Source: Jannaschia sp. W003 (lineage in GTDB: Bacteria > Pseudomonadota > Alphaproteobacteria > Rhodobacterales > Rhodobacteraceae). Taken from it: a stretch of DNA of 64,000 nucleotides. This document shows positions 25,037-33,462 of the stretch, piece after piece. The DNA is taken from positions 1,303,501-1,367,500 of the forward strand of contig NZ_CP083539.1 of NCBI RefSeq assembly GCF_025144335.1. Reading direction: 5' to 3'. Position 1 is the stretch's first letter. Each line of letters begins with the position of its first letter. Below the pieces are notes generated by a model, which saw only the letters and a program-made list of their open reading frames with translations, had not been told where the DNA came from and searched no databases. Position numbers and translations under genes: made by a program.

Positions 25037-25308
25037 TTGGCCCGTTTTCCGCCTTCGTCCTGTTCGCGATGATCTGGGCGCTGGCGATGATGGTGATGCT
25101 GCAGGTCGGCGTGCACACCCAGGGCGACGACAACGAGCGGGTCGAGGGCACCCATGGGTCCGCGCCGCAGACCGTGGGGCTGAAGCGGCGGCTCCTGTGG
25201 GCCACCGCCATCGCGCTCGCGCTCTGGGTGCCGCTGGTCTGGGTGATCCTGTCGGGCGTGGTGACGATGGACGGGCTGCGCGCGCTGACGGGGCGGCCGA
25301 TCCCCTAG
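25033..25308 (+). CDS. DUF1467 family membrane protein
   Basis: A 91-residue protein with two transmembrane helices (FSAFVLFAMIWALAMMVMLQVGV and LWATAIALALWVPLVWVIL) around a polar loop. DUF1467 is a small alphaproteobacterial family usually next to the epimerase gene, as here. Function unknown. It is co-translated with mce and overlaps the convergent EI24-domain gene by 4 nt. Confidence 0.88.
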   Translation: MIGPFSAFVLFAMIWALAMMVMLQVGVHTQGDDNERVEGTHGSAPQTVGLKRRLLWATAIALALWVPLVWVILSGVVTMDGLRALTGRPIP

Positions 25309-25994
25309 CGCGCGGCCCCGCGCAGGCGGTGGAACAAGTGGGTGAAGGCCGCCACGCCCACCACCGGGACCAGGAGGTTCAGGATTGGCACCGAGAGCGG
25401 GACCGCCATCAGCACGCCCGTGGCCCAGATCCGCGCCCGGTGCCGCCGGCGCCACTTCGCCGCGTCCTGCGAGGGCATGTGCCGGGCGGCCACGAGCTGC
25501 GCATACTCGCGGCCCAGCAGCAGGCCGTTCACGCCCCAGAAGATGAACAGCGCGAAGGGCGCGAGCACGAGGTAGGCGACGAGCGCCAGAAGGTTCGCGC
25601 CGATCACGATCCCGAGGAACCGCGCGGTCTCGGCCATCGCCTCGCCCCATCCTTGCGCGCGCGCGGGCGGCAGGCCGGGATAGTGCTTGCGCTCCACGGC
25701 CTCGGCGATGCGGTCGAGGAAGAGACCCGTGAAGGCCGAGGCCACGGGCACCATCAGGAACACCGAGGCCAGCAGCGTGAAGGGCACCGCGGCGAAGCCC
25801 GCCGCCTCGTCCAGCCACGTCACCGTGCCGATCCACGGCAGGGTCACGGACGGCCCCACCAGCCAGCGCGCGCCCCAGATCAAGAGCGCCGAGAAGCCCG
25901 CCAGCAGCAGCACCGACAGCCCCACGCCGCGCAGGAGCACGCCGCGGAAGCGCGGATCGCCGATCTGCCCGACGGCGAGCGCGACCTCCCTCAC
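25305..25994 (-). CDS. EI24 domain-containing (CysZ-like) membrane protein
   Basis: A 229-residue integral membrane protein with about four to five helices (GVGLSVLLLAGFSALLIWGARWL, PFTLLASVFLMVPVASAFTGLFLDRIAEAVE, IVIGANLLALVAYLVLAPFALFIFWGVNGLLLGREY, VPILNLLVPVVGVAAFTHLFHRL). The pattern FLDRIAEAVERKHYP and GREYAQLVAARH fits EI24/CysZ-like proteins; CysZ proteins transport sulfate, which is not established here. The GTG start at 25994 overlaps the nitroreductase stop. Confidence 0.85.
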   Translation of the reverse strand: MREVALAVGQIGDPRFRGVLLRGVGLSVLLLAGFSALLIWGARWLVGPSVTLPWIGTVTWLDEAAGFAAVPFTLLASVFLMVPVASAFTGLFLDRIAEAVERKHYPGLPPARAQGWGEAMAETARFLGIVIGANLLALVAYLVLAPFALFIFWGVNGLLLGREYAQLVAARHMPSQDAAKWRRRHRARIWATGVLMAVPLSVPILNLLVPVVGVAAFTHLFHRLRGAAR

Positions 25995-26584
25995 CGGTCC
26001 ACCCAGCGAATGATGCGCGCGAGGTCGGGGCGCGGACGCTCGGGCGGCACGGCGCCCTCGGTGCCGATCACCACGAAGCCCGCGACCCACTGCGACGGCT
26101 CCAGCCCGAGGCCGCCCCGCAGGAACGCCTCGTCGTAGGCTACCGCCCCGGTCAGCCAGTTCGCGCCCCAGCCCTCGGCGTGGGCGGCGTTCAGGAGCGC
26201 GAGGCACAGGGCGCCGGCGCTGAGGGTCTGCTCGATCTCGGGGATGGCCTCGGACGGCTCGGGCGCGGCCACCACCGCCACCACGAGCGGCGCGTCGCGG
26301 AACTGCGCGGCCAGCTTCGGGGCCTTGTCGGGGGCGATCTCGGCGGCGCGGGCCTCGGCCAGCGCGCCGAGCCGCTGCAATGCCGCGCCCCCCAGCACCA
26401 CGAGGCGCCACGGCTCGAGCTTGCCGTGGTCGGGCACCCGCAGGGCCACTTCGAGGATGCGCTCCAGCGCGGCGCGATCGGGCGCGGGCGCCCGCAGGGT
26501 CTTGGCCGGGCGCGAGCGGCGCCCGGCGAGGAAGCGCCGCACCTCCGGCAGGGGGCGAAGCGGCTCGATGGTGGGGGTGGTCAT
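25991..26584 (-). CDS. Nitroreductase family protein
   Basis: FMN-dependent oxidoreductase of 197 residues, close to the small YdjA type. RRFLAGRRSRPAKTLRAPAPDRAALERILEVALRVPDHGKLEPWRLVVL carries the FMN phosphate-binding region and DHGKLEPWR matches the YdjA signature; GFVVIGTEG is the usual late strand. Natural substrate unknown. The start at 26584 avoids an upstream in-frame ATG at 26638 whose extension looks unlike the family. It overlaps the EI24 gene downstream by 4 nt (GTGA). Confidence 0.88.
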   Translation of the reverse strand: MTTPTIEPLRPLPEVRRFLAGRRSRPAKTLRAPAPDRAALERILEVALRVPDHGKLEPWRLVVLGGAALQRLGALAEARAAEIAPDKAPKLAAQFRDAPLVVAVVAAPEPSEAIPEIEQTLSAGALCLALLNAAHAEGWGANWLTGAVAYDEAFLRGGLGLEPSQWVAGFVVIGTEGAVPPERPRPDLARIIRWVDR

Positions 26585-26641
26585 GCGCCTCTCCGTTGCG
26601 ACACCGGGTGGCATGTCGCAACGGGCGGCGCGCGGCACAAG

Positions 26642-26851
26642 TCAGTCCAGCACCACCAGCTCCACGGCGCTGGCGCGCCCGTCGCGACCCTCGCGCAGCT
26701 CGTACTGCACCTTCTGGTCGTCGCGCAGGCCCGTCAGCCCCGCCCGCTCCACGGCGGAGAAGTGGACGAAGATGTCCTTTCCGCCGTCGTCGGGCGCGAT
26801 GAAGCCGTAGCCCTTGGTGGAATTGAACCATTTCACGGTTCCGGTGGCCAT
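26642..26851 (-). CDS. cspA: Cold-shock protein (CspA family)
   Basis: A 69-residue single-domain nucleic-acid chaperone. MATGTVKWFNSTKGYGFIAPDDGG contains RNP1 (KGYGFI) and IFVHFSAVERAG contains RNP2 (FVHF). A strong GGGAGGG ribosome site lies before the ATG at 26851, which fixes the start. It stands alone between the nitroreductase gene and the terminator of the upstream 872-residue gene. Whether it is cold-induced cannot be read here. Confidence 0.95.
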   Translation of the reverse strand: MATGTVKWFNSTKGYGFIAPDDGGKDIFVHFSAVERAGLTGLRDDQKVQYELREGRDGRASAVELVVLD

Positions 26852-26971
26852 GCTGCGGCCCTCCCTGCGTGGTGGTCCCGCCCGCGGAACGCGGCGGCGC
26901 GGCGCCGGGACTCGGGTCCGATCCGCCCGGCACGGAGGTCGAGATATCGCCCGCGGGGAGGTTGGCAAGGC

Positions 26972-26995
26972 GGCGGCCCCGCCTCCGGGGCCGCC
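26972..26995 (-). terminator. Hairpin after the 872-residue gene
   Basis: GGCGGCCCCG (26972-26981) pairs perfectly with CGGGGCCGCC (26986-26995) around CCTC. The stem begins 3 nt after the stop codon at 26998 on the minus strand and precedes the cspA promoter region, so it is the best candidate terminator for the long gene. No T-run is present. Confidence 0.6.
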
Positions 26996-26997
26996 CG

Positions 26998-29616
26998 TCA
27001 GGAGCGGGGCATCCGCAGCTCGAGGTTGCGGCCGCCGCGCTGGTAGCGCAGCACGCCGTCGCCCACCGCGATCACCCGGCCGCGGTCGAGCCGGTCGCCC
27101 ACCTCCACCTTCACGTAGCGCCCGTTGGCCAGGCGCACGAGCGCGCGGCGGCTGCTGGCGCTGCCGTAGGTGCCGATCAGGTTGATGCGGTTGAGGCTGA
27201 TCTGGTTCGTCTCGGTCGCGGCGCGGTTCACGTTTCCGCCCGCGGAGCGGAGGGTCTGGCGGGTGGCGCTGGCGGCAGGGGTGGGCGCGCGGGGCGCGGT
27301 GCGCTGGGCGTCGGCCTCGGCGCGGGCCGCCTGCTGCACCACGCTGCTGGGCCGCGCACCGGGGCGGCCCGAGCGGGGCAGGGCCAGCGCGGAGACGTCC
27401 TCGTCCTCCTCCGCGGCCGCTTCGGCATCCTCCTCGGCCAGCGCGACCAGCGAGGCGGCCGCCGACTCGCGCGCCGCGGCGAGCGCCGCCTCGTCCACGC
27501 CGGGGCGCGGCGCGGGGCGCACCCGCAGCAGCGCGGCGCGGCGGGCGGGGTCGATCTCGATCTCGGGCGCGGGCGGGGCGGTGTCCAGGACCACCTCGCC
27601 GGCGCGCGGCTGGGGGCGAACGCGGGCCAGCGCAGCGCGGCGCGCGACCTCCTCGGGGTCCGGCGGGACCGGAAGCGCCTCGGCGGGCTCGGGCGCGTCG
27701 GTGCCCGCGACCGCCGCCTCCGCGTCGGAGGGCGCGGCGTCGGCGGCCGGGGCCTCCGGGGCCACGGGCGCGGCGGCGGCCTGCGCCTCGGCACCATCTA
27801 GCTCGCCGGTCGGCGCGGGCGCCTCGGCCTGCTCGGCGGACGGCGCGGGCTCGGCGGGCGCCTCGGGTGCGGCCGCCTCGGCCTCGGGCGCCGCACCAGC
27901 GAGCGCGGCTGGGGCGACGGGCGTGGCGGGCCCTTCCGCGGCGGGCGCGGCGTCACCGCCCTCGGGCGCGGATAGCGCGGCGGCGGCGTCCCCTTCGGCA
28001 GGGGCCGTCCCGGAGGCCGCCGCGAGGGCGGGCGGCGCGTCGGGCTCGTCGGGCGCCGCGCCGGCGGCGGGCGCGATCGGCACCAGTTGCACGGCCGGCC
28101 CGGCCTCGGGCGCCGCGGCGACGTCGCCGGACGGCTCGGGCGCGCCGGCGGGCGCGGGCGCGACGGCGGCGCGCGGCGCGGCGGGACCGCCGGGGCCGGC
28201 GGGCGCGGCGGCGACCTCGCTCGTGCCGTCCGCGGGGGCCTCCGGCAGGCGCACCGGCTCGGGTGCGGCGATCGTTCCGGAAGCGGTGGCCGCGCGCGGG
28301 GCAGGCGCCGCCGTCTCGGTGTCGTCATCGCCCGAGGTCTGCGTGCGCACGGCGCCGAGCACCGTCTCGGGGCCGGCCGCGGGCTCGTCGAGGAACAGCG
28401 CGGCCCACCCCGCCACGCCGCCCATCCCGGCGATCAGCAGGAGCGTGAGCGCGAGGCCCACGCGGCGCGGCCGCGCCCTCGGGGGCGATTGCGCGGCCGG
28501 TGCTGCGGCGGCTTCGGCCTTGCGCGAGCGCGCCTCGGCCACGAGGCCCGAAACCCGCTCGGGCTCCGCGCGCGGGAGCGAGGACACCGCGCCCACGAGC
28601 GAGGTGGCGGCGAGGTGCCGGGTCGGGCCGGCGGGCGCGTCCTTCGGCGCGTCCGGCGCGGACGTCCGCGTCACGCCCGAAAGGCGCGGCGCGGCGTCGG
28701 CGGCAGCCTCGCCCGCACGGCGCGACGCGAAAGCCGGGGCGGCAGGGGAGGGCGCAGGGTCACCGCCGGTATCGACGGGAGCGTCGACGGGGGGCGGAGC
28801 TTCCTCCGGCGGGGCGGGGGAGACGGGTTCGGTCGGGGCGGCGGCCTGCACCGGGGCCTCGACCGGCGCCGGCGGCGCGACCGGGGCGGCCTCAGGCGTC
28901 GCCGGCTCCGCGGTGCCGTCCGGCTCCGCATCGCCCGCCGGCGGGGCCGATGGCTCCGGCTGCGGTGCTGCGACCGCTGCCGCGGCGGGTTCGGGCCGGG
29001 GTTCGGGCTCCGCTTGCGGTTGCGGCTCGGGCTCGGGTTTCGGTTCGGGCTCGGGCTCGGGCAAGGGCGGCGCGGCAACGACGCGGAACGGGGCGCCCGG
29101 CGGCTCGACGCGCTCGCCGTCCAGCATCTCGGCGGCGACCGCGGTGGGCCCGAACCAGGGCACGCCGCGGAACTTGCCCTCCTCGGGGCGGGCGCAGAAG
29201 CCCACGGGGCGGAACCCGTGCTCGGCCGCGAAGCCCTCGGCCTCCAGCAGCGTGTCGAGCGCCGCCACCGCGACCTCGAGCCGGTCGCCGCGCTGCACGT
29301 AGTCGAAGGCGAGGTCCTCGACGGCGTAGGGCGTGCGCCCCTGCAGGGCCTGCCGGATGGTGACCTCGGGGCGGCGGTCGTCGCGGTCGTAGGTGCTGAA
29401 CAGCAGCTGGCTGTCGGGCAGCACGACGTAGCAGGGGGCGTCCGCGCCCACGCGCCGTTCGCCCCGCGCGCGCAGCCGGGCGAGCGCGTCGCCGAAGTCC
29501 GGATCGTCCAGCCGCACCACCCCCTCGCGCCACCACGCGCCCCCCTCCGCCTCGGGCGGGCGCGAGAGGAGCGCGACGGAATCGAGCGAAAGATCGAGGG
29601 CGAGCAACGGTTTCAT
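26998..29616 (-). CDS. PilM/GspL-like plus GspC/PilP-like fusion with long Pro/Ala-rich tether
   Basis: An 872-residue protein. Residues 1 to about 185 resemble the actin-like cytoplasmic domain of PilM/GspL proteins: LLALDLSLDSVALLSRP, YVVLPDSQLLFSTYDRDDR, IRQALQGRTPYAVEDLAFDYV, FAAEHGFRPVGFCARPEEG. A very long low-complexity Pro/Ala/Glu region follows (about 186-385 and 410-800), split by a single membrane helix near residues 386-409 (VGLALTLLLIAGMGGVAGWAALFL). The last about 65 residues (INLIGTYGSASSRRALVRLANG, VEVGDRLDRGRVIAVGD) look like the small beta domain of GspC/PilP. This suggests one protein spans the inner membrane with an ATPase-like cytoplasmic head and a periplasmic end. No pilus or secretion gene is near. 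Function is inferred from fold resemblance only. Confidence 0.6.
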   Translation of the reverse strand: MKPLLALDLSLDSVALLSRPPEAEGGAWWREGVVRLDDPDFGDALARLRARGERRVGADAPCYVVLPDSQLLFSTYDRDDRRPEVTIRQALQGRTPYAVEDLAFDYVQRGDRLEVAVAALDTLLEAEGFAAEHGFRPVGFCARPEEGKFRGVPWFGPTAVAAEMLDGERVEPPGAPFRVVAAPPLPEPEPEPKPEPEPQPQAEPEPRPEPAAAAVAAPQPEPSAPPAGDAEPDGTAEPATPEAAPVAPPAPVEAPVQAAAPTEPVSPAPPEEAPPPVDAPVDTGGDPAPSPAAPAFASRRAGEAAADAAPRLSGVTRTSAPDAPKDAPAGPTRHLAATSLVGAVSSLPRAEPERVSGLVAEARSRKAEAAAAPAAQSPPRARPRRVGLALTLLLIAGMGGVAGWAALFLDEPAAGPETVLGAVRTQTSGDDDTETAAPAPRAATASGTIAAPEPVRLPEAPADGTSEVAAAPAGPGGPAAPRAAVAPAPAGAPEPSGDVAAAPEAGPAVQLVPIAPAAGAAPDEPDAPPALAAASGTAPAEGDAAAALSAPEGGDAAPAAEGPATPVAPAALAGAAPEAEAAAPEAPAEPAPSAEQAEAPAPTGELDGAEAQAAAAPVAPEAPAADAAPSDAEAAVAGTDAPEPAEALPVPPDPEEVARRAALARVRPQPRAGEVVLDTAPPAPEIEIDPARRAALLRVRPAPRPGVDEAALAAARESAAASLVALAEEDAEAAAEEDEDVSALALPRSGRPGARPSSVVQQAARAEADAQRTAPRAPTPAASATRQTLRSAGGNVNRAATETNQISLNRINLIGTYGSASSRRALVRLANGRYVKVEVGDRLDRGRVIAVGDGVLRYQRGGRNLELRMPRS

Positions 29617-29737
29617 GGGACGGACCTTCGAGGGGCGGGCGCGGGCGGGACGCGGAAGGGATCGGGGGCGGGACGGCGTTCGCCCGAGCCCAATCCTAGG
29701 GCAAGCGGCGCGGTGGCGGCAAGCAGGCGGCGGGCCG

Positions 29738-30511
29738 TCAGCCGAGGTCCGCGAACGGGTCCGCCTCGTAGCCCACGCCGCACAGCGTCAGGCCCCCGGG
29801 CGGGGCGACTGGGCCGCAGGCGGCGCGGTCGCGTGCCGCGAGCGCCTCGCCCACGCGTTCGGGCGCCCAGGCGCCGGCCCCGACGCGCTCGAGGGTGCCG
29901 GCGATGGAGCGCACCTGGTTGTGGAGGAACGAGCGCGCGCGCAGGTGCAGGCGGATCTCCGCGCCGCCGGGATAGGGCAGGGCCTCGACCTCCAGCGCGT
30001 CGAGCGTGCGGACCGGCGAGTCCGCCTGGCAGATCGAGGCCCGGAAGGTGGTGAAGTCGTGCCGCCCCACGAGGTGCGCTGCGCCCGCCCGCATGGCCTC
30101 GGGGTCGAGCGGCCCCGGCACGCGCCAGGCCAGCCCCCGCTCCAGCGCGAGCGGGGCGCGCCGCGATATGATGCGGAAGACGTAGCGCCGCTCGCGGGCG
30201 CTGAAGCGCGCATGCCAGTCGTCCGCGACGCGGGCGCAGGCCGTCACGGCGACCGGCTCGGGCTTCAGGTGAAAGTTGATGGCCTCGGCCAGCCGGAACG
30301 GCTCCCAGTCGCGGGCGAGGTCGGCGTGGGCGACCTGGTGCGTTGCGTGGACGCCCGCGTCGGTGCGCCCGGCGGCGGCCACGCGCGGCTCGGGGCCGAG
30401 GCGGCCCAGCGCCTCCTCCAATGCCTGCTGCACCGAAGCTGGCCCGTCCTGCCGCTGCCAGCCCGCGAAGGGCCGGCCGTCGTATTCGAGGCGGAACGCG
30501 TAGCGGGGCAT
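29738..30511 (-). CDS. truA: tRNA pseudouridine(38-40) synthase TruA
   Basis: Enzyme of 257 residues that makes pseudouridine at tRNA positions 38-40 in the anticodon stem. The catalytic Asp51 sits in [27 protein letters not shown] at the start, [16 protein letters not shown] and [13 protein letters not shown] are the usual conserved blocks. It is monocistronic here, with a 121-nt spacer to the 872-residue gene and divergent from ycjX. Confidence 0.95.
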   Translation of the reverse strand: MPRYAFRLEYDGRPFAGWQRQDGPASVQQALEEALGRLGPEPRVAAAGRTDAGVHATHQVAHADLARDWEPFRLAEAINFHLKPEPVAVTACARVADDWHARFSARERRYVFRIISRRAPLALERGLAWRVPGPLDPEAMRAGAAHLVGRHDFTTFRASICQADSPVRTLDALEVEALPYPGGAEIRLHLRARSFLHNQVRSIAGTLERVGAGAWAPERVGEALAARDRAACGPVAPPGGLTLCGVGYEADPFADLG

Positions 30512-30625
30512 GGGCGCGCCCTAGCGCCGGGGCGCGGGGGCGGCAAGCGGGGCGGGCGCGCGCCCCGCCCTTGCCCCCGCGTCCCCGCCGCCCCTATCTG
30601 CCGGGGAACGGAAAGGGGGACGCAC

Positions 30626-32014
30626 ATGGTGATCGGACGCCTCGCGGAGACGGCCCTGGACGCCGCCGGTGCCCTGGGCCACGCGGTCACCGACGTGTTC
30701 GACCCGACGCTGCGCCTCGGCGTCACCGGCCTGTCGCGCGCGGGCAAGACGGTGTTCGTGACCTCGCTGGTGGCCAACCTCGTGGACCGGGGCCGGATGC
30801 CGGGGCTGCATGCCGGCCCGCGCATCGAGGCGGCGTTCCTTCAGCCCCAGCCCGACGACGCGGTGCCGCGCTTCGACTACGAGACCAACCTCGCCGCCCT
30901 CACGGGAGCCGCGCCGCACTGGCCCGAGGGCACGCGCTCCATCTCCACGCTGCGCCTGTCGGTGCGCTCGCGGCAGGGGGGCATGCTCGCGGGTCTGCGC
31001 GGCGCGCGCACGCTCCACGTCGACATCGTGGACTACCCCGGCGAGTGGCTGCTCGACCTTGCGCTGCTGCCCCTCGACTACGAGGCCTGGTCGGCGCGGG
31101 CCTTGGGCCGCCTCACCGCCTGGGGCGCGGGCGGCTACCGCGCCGCGCTGGAGACGGCTCGCCCCGACGCGCCCATGGAGGAGCCCGAGGCGCGGCGCCT
31201 CGCGGTGGCCTACGCCGCCGCTCTGGGGGCCGCGCGCGAGGCGGGCGCGTTCGATCTGACCCCCGGGCGCTTCCTGCTGCCCGGCGAGATGGAGGGCTCG
31301 CCGGCCCTCACCTTCGCGCCGTTGCCGCCCTCGGAGGCGCCGCGCGGCTCGCTCGCCCGCGAGTTCGCGCGCCGCTTCGAGGCCTACAAGAGCCGCGTGG
31401 TGCGCCCCTTCTTCCGCGAGCACTTCGCGCGCATCGACCGGCAGGTGGTGCTGGTGGACGTGCTGGAGGCGCTGCGCCGCGGCCCCCGCGCCATGGAGGA
31501 GCTGCAGGAGGCCGTCACCGACATCTTGCGCGCCTTCAACCCCGGCCGCACGGGCTGGCTGCTCTCCCTCGTGGGCGGACGGCGCATCGACCGCATCCTG
31601 TTTGCCGCCACCAAGGCCGACCATCTGCACCACGCGCAGCACGCGCGGCTGGAGGCGATCCTGGAGCGGATCGTGCGCGCGGCCCGCGACCGCGCCGACT
31701 TCGCGGGCGCCGAGACGCGCACCGTGGCGCTGGCCGCGCTGCGGGCCACCACCGAGGAGGAACGAGAGGTGGGGGGCGAGCGGGTCGGGTTGGTGCGCGG
31801 CACGCTGGAGGACGGGCGCGCGGTAGCGCTCTCGCCCGGGGACCTGCCCGACGATCCGGCGCGGCTGGTGCCGGGGCCGGAGGGGCGCTGGCTGGACGGC
31901 GACTACGACGTGATGCGCTTCCGCCCCGCGCCGCACACGCTGCGCCGGGGCGACGGACCGCCGCACATCCGCATGGACCGCGCGGCCGAGTTCCTGATTG
32001 GCGACCGGCTCTGA
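30626..32014 (+). CDS. ycjX: YcjX-type GTPase-like protein
   Basis: A 462-residue member of the YcjX (DUF463) family. A P-loop occurs at residues 35-42 (GLSRAGKT), with DIVDYPGEWLLDL as the switch-like segment and LFAATKADHLHHAQHARL resembling a base-specificity element. YcjX is often adjacent to YcjF and linked to phage-shock or heat-shock stress in other bacteria. Here ycjF follows on the same strand after a 334-nt interval that holds a small opposite-strand gene. Confidence 0.88.
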   Translation: MVIGRLAETALDAAGALGHAVTDVFDPTLRLGVTGLSRAGKTVFVTSLVANLVDRGRMPGLHAGPRIEAAFLQPQPDDAVPRFDYETNLAALTGAAPHWPEGTRSISTLRLSVRSRQGGMLAGLRGARTLHVDIVDYPGEWLLDLALLPLDYEAWSARALGRLTAWGAGGYRAALETARPDAPMEEPEARRLAVAYAAALGAAREAGAFDLTPGRFLLPGEMEGSPALTFAPLPPSEAPRGSLAREFARRFEAYKSRVVRPFFREHFARIDRQVVLVDVLEALRRGPRAMEELQEAVTDILRAFNPGRTGWLLSLVGGRRIDRILFAATKADHLHHAQHARLEAILERIVRAARDRADFAGAETRTVALAALRATTEEEREVGGERVGLVRGTLEDGRAVALSPGDLPDDPARLVPGPEGRWLDGDYDVMRFRPAPHTLRRGDGPPHIRMDRAAEFLIGDRL

Positions 32015-32020
32015 ACGGGA

Positions 32021-32046
32021 ACGGGCCGCCCACTGGGGCGGCCCGT
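32021..32046. terminator. Bidirectional hairpin between ycjX and a small opposite gene
   Basis: An 11-bp perfect stem (32021-32031 with 32036-32046, ACGGGCCGCCC...GGGCGGCCCGT) encloses ACTG. It lies 6 nt after the ycjX stop and 23 nt from the stop of the convergent small gene, so it can end transcripts from both sides. Confidence 0.6.
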
Positions 32047-32069
32047 CTGGTGTTCCGGCGCAGGGCGCG

Positions 32070-32216
32070 TCATGCCGGGTCGGGAACCTCCCCGTCGGCG
32101 ATGCCAGCCTCGGAGCGGGTCGCGAGCGAAGCCACGAAGAGGCTCAGCCCGAGTGCCACCCAGAACACGGGCATGTCCGTGAGGGCGGGGCCGCTCATGA
32201 GGGTGCAAACGTTCAT
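32070..32216 (-). CDS. Small single-helix membrane protein, 48 residues
   Basis: The minus strand from ATG 32216 to a stop at 32070 encodes MNVCTLMSGPALTDMPVFWV followed by ALGLSLFVASLATRSE and an acidic tail ending DPA. One hydrophobic stretch, about residues 13-31, would span the membrane. A clear GAGGAG ribosome site lies 6 nt before the ATG, and the hairpin at 32021-32046 sits beyond its end. No family is recognised. It is convergent with ycjX and lies between ycjX and ycjF. Confidence 0.6.
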   Translation of the reverse strand: MNVCTLMSGPALTDMPVFWVALGLSLFVASLATRSEAGIADGEVPDPA

Positions 32217-32348
32217 CAGTGTCTCCTCGTTGATCTGTCCACCATTTCCCACCCGCGCATGTCCAGAATTGGGCGCCGAGGTGGTCCACGCTTGCCTGCG
32301 GTTCACGTATCCATAGGTAAAGGGACCAGAGCCCCCGCAGGAGCCGAC

Positions 32349-33401
32349 ATGGCGAAACAACCGTCCCGCCGGGGCGCCGTGCTGATCGAGTTGGATCCGG
32401 CGCCCGCCGCCGAGGCCCGCGCCGCCGCCGCGGACGCGCCCGAACCGGACGCGCCCGCCTCGCCCGCCACCGCGCCGCCCGTGCCCGACGCCGCCCCTGC
32501 GGGCGCGCCCACGGGCCGGGCCATGCAGACCCTCGCCACCCTCTCGGCCCGCCCCGAGCGGGGGCTGGGGCGCTGGGTGCTGGGCACCTTCCTCGCGCTC
32601 CTCGGCTTCGCGTTGTCGGTGGCGGCGTGGGACTTCGCCGCCTCGCTGATGGCAGAGCGGGCCTGGCTGGGCTGGACCGCGATCGCCCTCATTTCGGCCT
32701 TCGTCGTCGCCTGCCTCGCGGTGGCGCTGCGCGAGCTGTCCGCCCTGCGCCGCCTCGCGCGGATCGACGAAATCCACGCCATGGCCGCCGCCGCCACCGA
32801 CCTCGCCGCCGCGCGCCGCGTGGCCGACCGGCTGGTCAGCTTCTACGCCGCGCGCCCCGACACCGCCTGGGGCCGCGAGCGGCTGGCCGAGCGCACGGGC
32901 GACGTGTTCGACCCGGATGCCGTGCTGGCCCTGGCCGAGCGCGAGCTGCTCGCCCCCCTCGATGCCGCCGCCGCGCGCGAGGTCGAGGCCGCCGCCCGGC
33001 AGGTGGCGCTGGTGACGGCCGTGGTGCCGCTCGCGCTGGCGGACGTGGCCGCGGCCCTGGTCTCGAACCTGCGCATGATCCGCCGCGTCGCGCTGGTCTA
33101 CGGCGGGCGCGGCGGCACGCTGGGCTCGTGGCGGCTGGCGCGCACCGTGTTCACGCATCTGGCGGCGACGGGGGCCGTGGCGGTGGGCGACGACATGATC
33201 CACTCGGTCGCGGGCGGCGGCGTCCTGTCCCGCGTTTCGCGCCGCTTCGGCGAGGGGCTGGTGAACGGCGCGCTCACGGCGCGGGTGGGGCTGGCCGCGA
33301 TGGAGGTGTGCCGCCCGCTGCCCTTCGCCGCCCTAGCCCCGCCGCGCGTCTCGGCGCTGGTGGGCCGCTCCATGACCGGGCTGTTCGACCGCGACGATTG
33401 A
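32349..33401 (+). CDS. ycjF: YcjF family (DUF697) membrane protein
   Basis: A 350-residue protein. A Pro/Ala-rich cytoplasmic leader of about 55 residues precedes two membrane helices (LGTFLALLGFALSVAAWDFAASLMA and LGWTAIALISAFVVACLAVAL), followed by a DUF697 domain (ALVTAVVPLALADVAAALVSNLRMIRRVALVYGGRGGTLGSWRLARTVFTHLAATGAVAVGDD). This matches the YcjF family that partners with YcjX. The precise role is not established. GGAG precedes the ATG by about 7 nt. Confidence 0.88.
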   Translation: MAKQPSRRGAVLIELDPAPAAEARAAAADAPEPDAPASPATAPPVPDAAPAGAPTGRAMQTLATLSARPERGLGRWVLGTFLALLGFALSVAAWDFAASLMAERAWLGWTAIALISAFVVACLAVALRELSALRRLARIDEIHAMAAAATDLAAARRVADRLVSFYAARPDTAWGRERLAERTGDVFDPDAVLALAERELLAPLDAAAAREVEAAARQVALVTAVVPLALADVAAALVSNLRMIRRVALVYGGRGGTLGSWRLARTVFTHLAATGAVAVGDDMIHSVAGGGVLSRVSRRFGEGLVNGALTARVGLAAMEVCRPLPFAALAPPRVSALVGRSMTGLFDRDD

Positions 33402-33462
33402 TCCGGGAACGATCCGGCGCCCCCGCGCGATCCCCTCGCGACACACGCAAAGGACGATCCCG

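Noticed and set aside
27170-29302. 710-residue plus-strand frame opposite the 872-residue gene
   Set aside because: Antisense of a Pro/Ala/Glu-rich region; the product is only Ala/Ser/Gly repeats, as expected from the complement of GC-rich codons.
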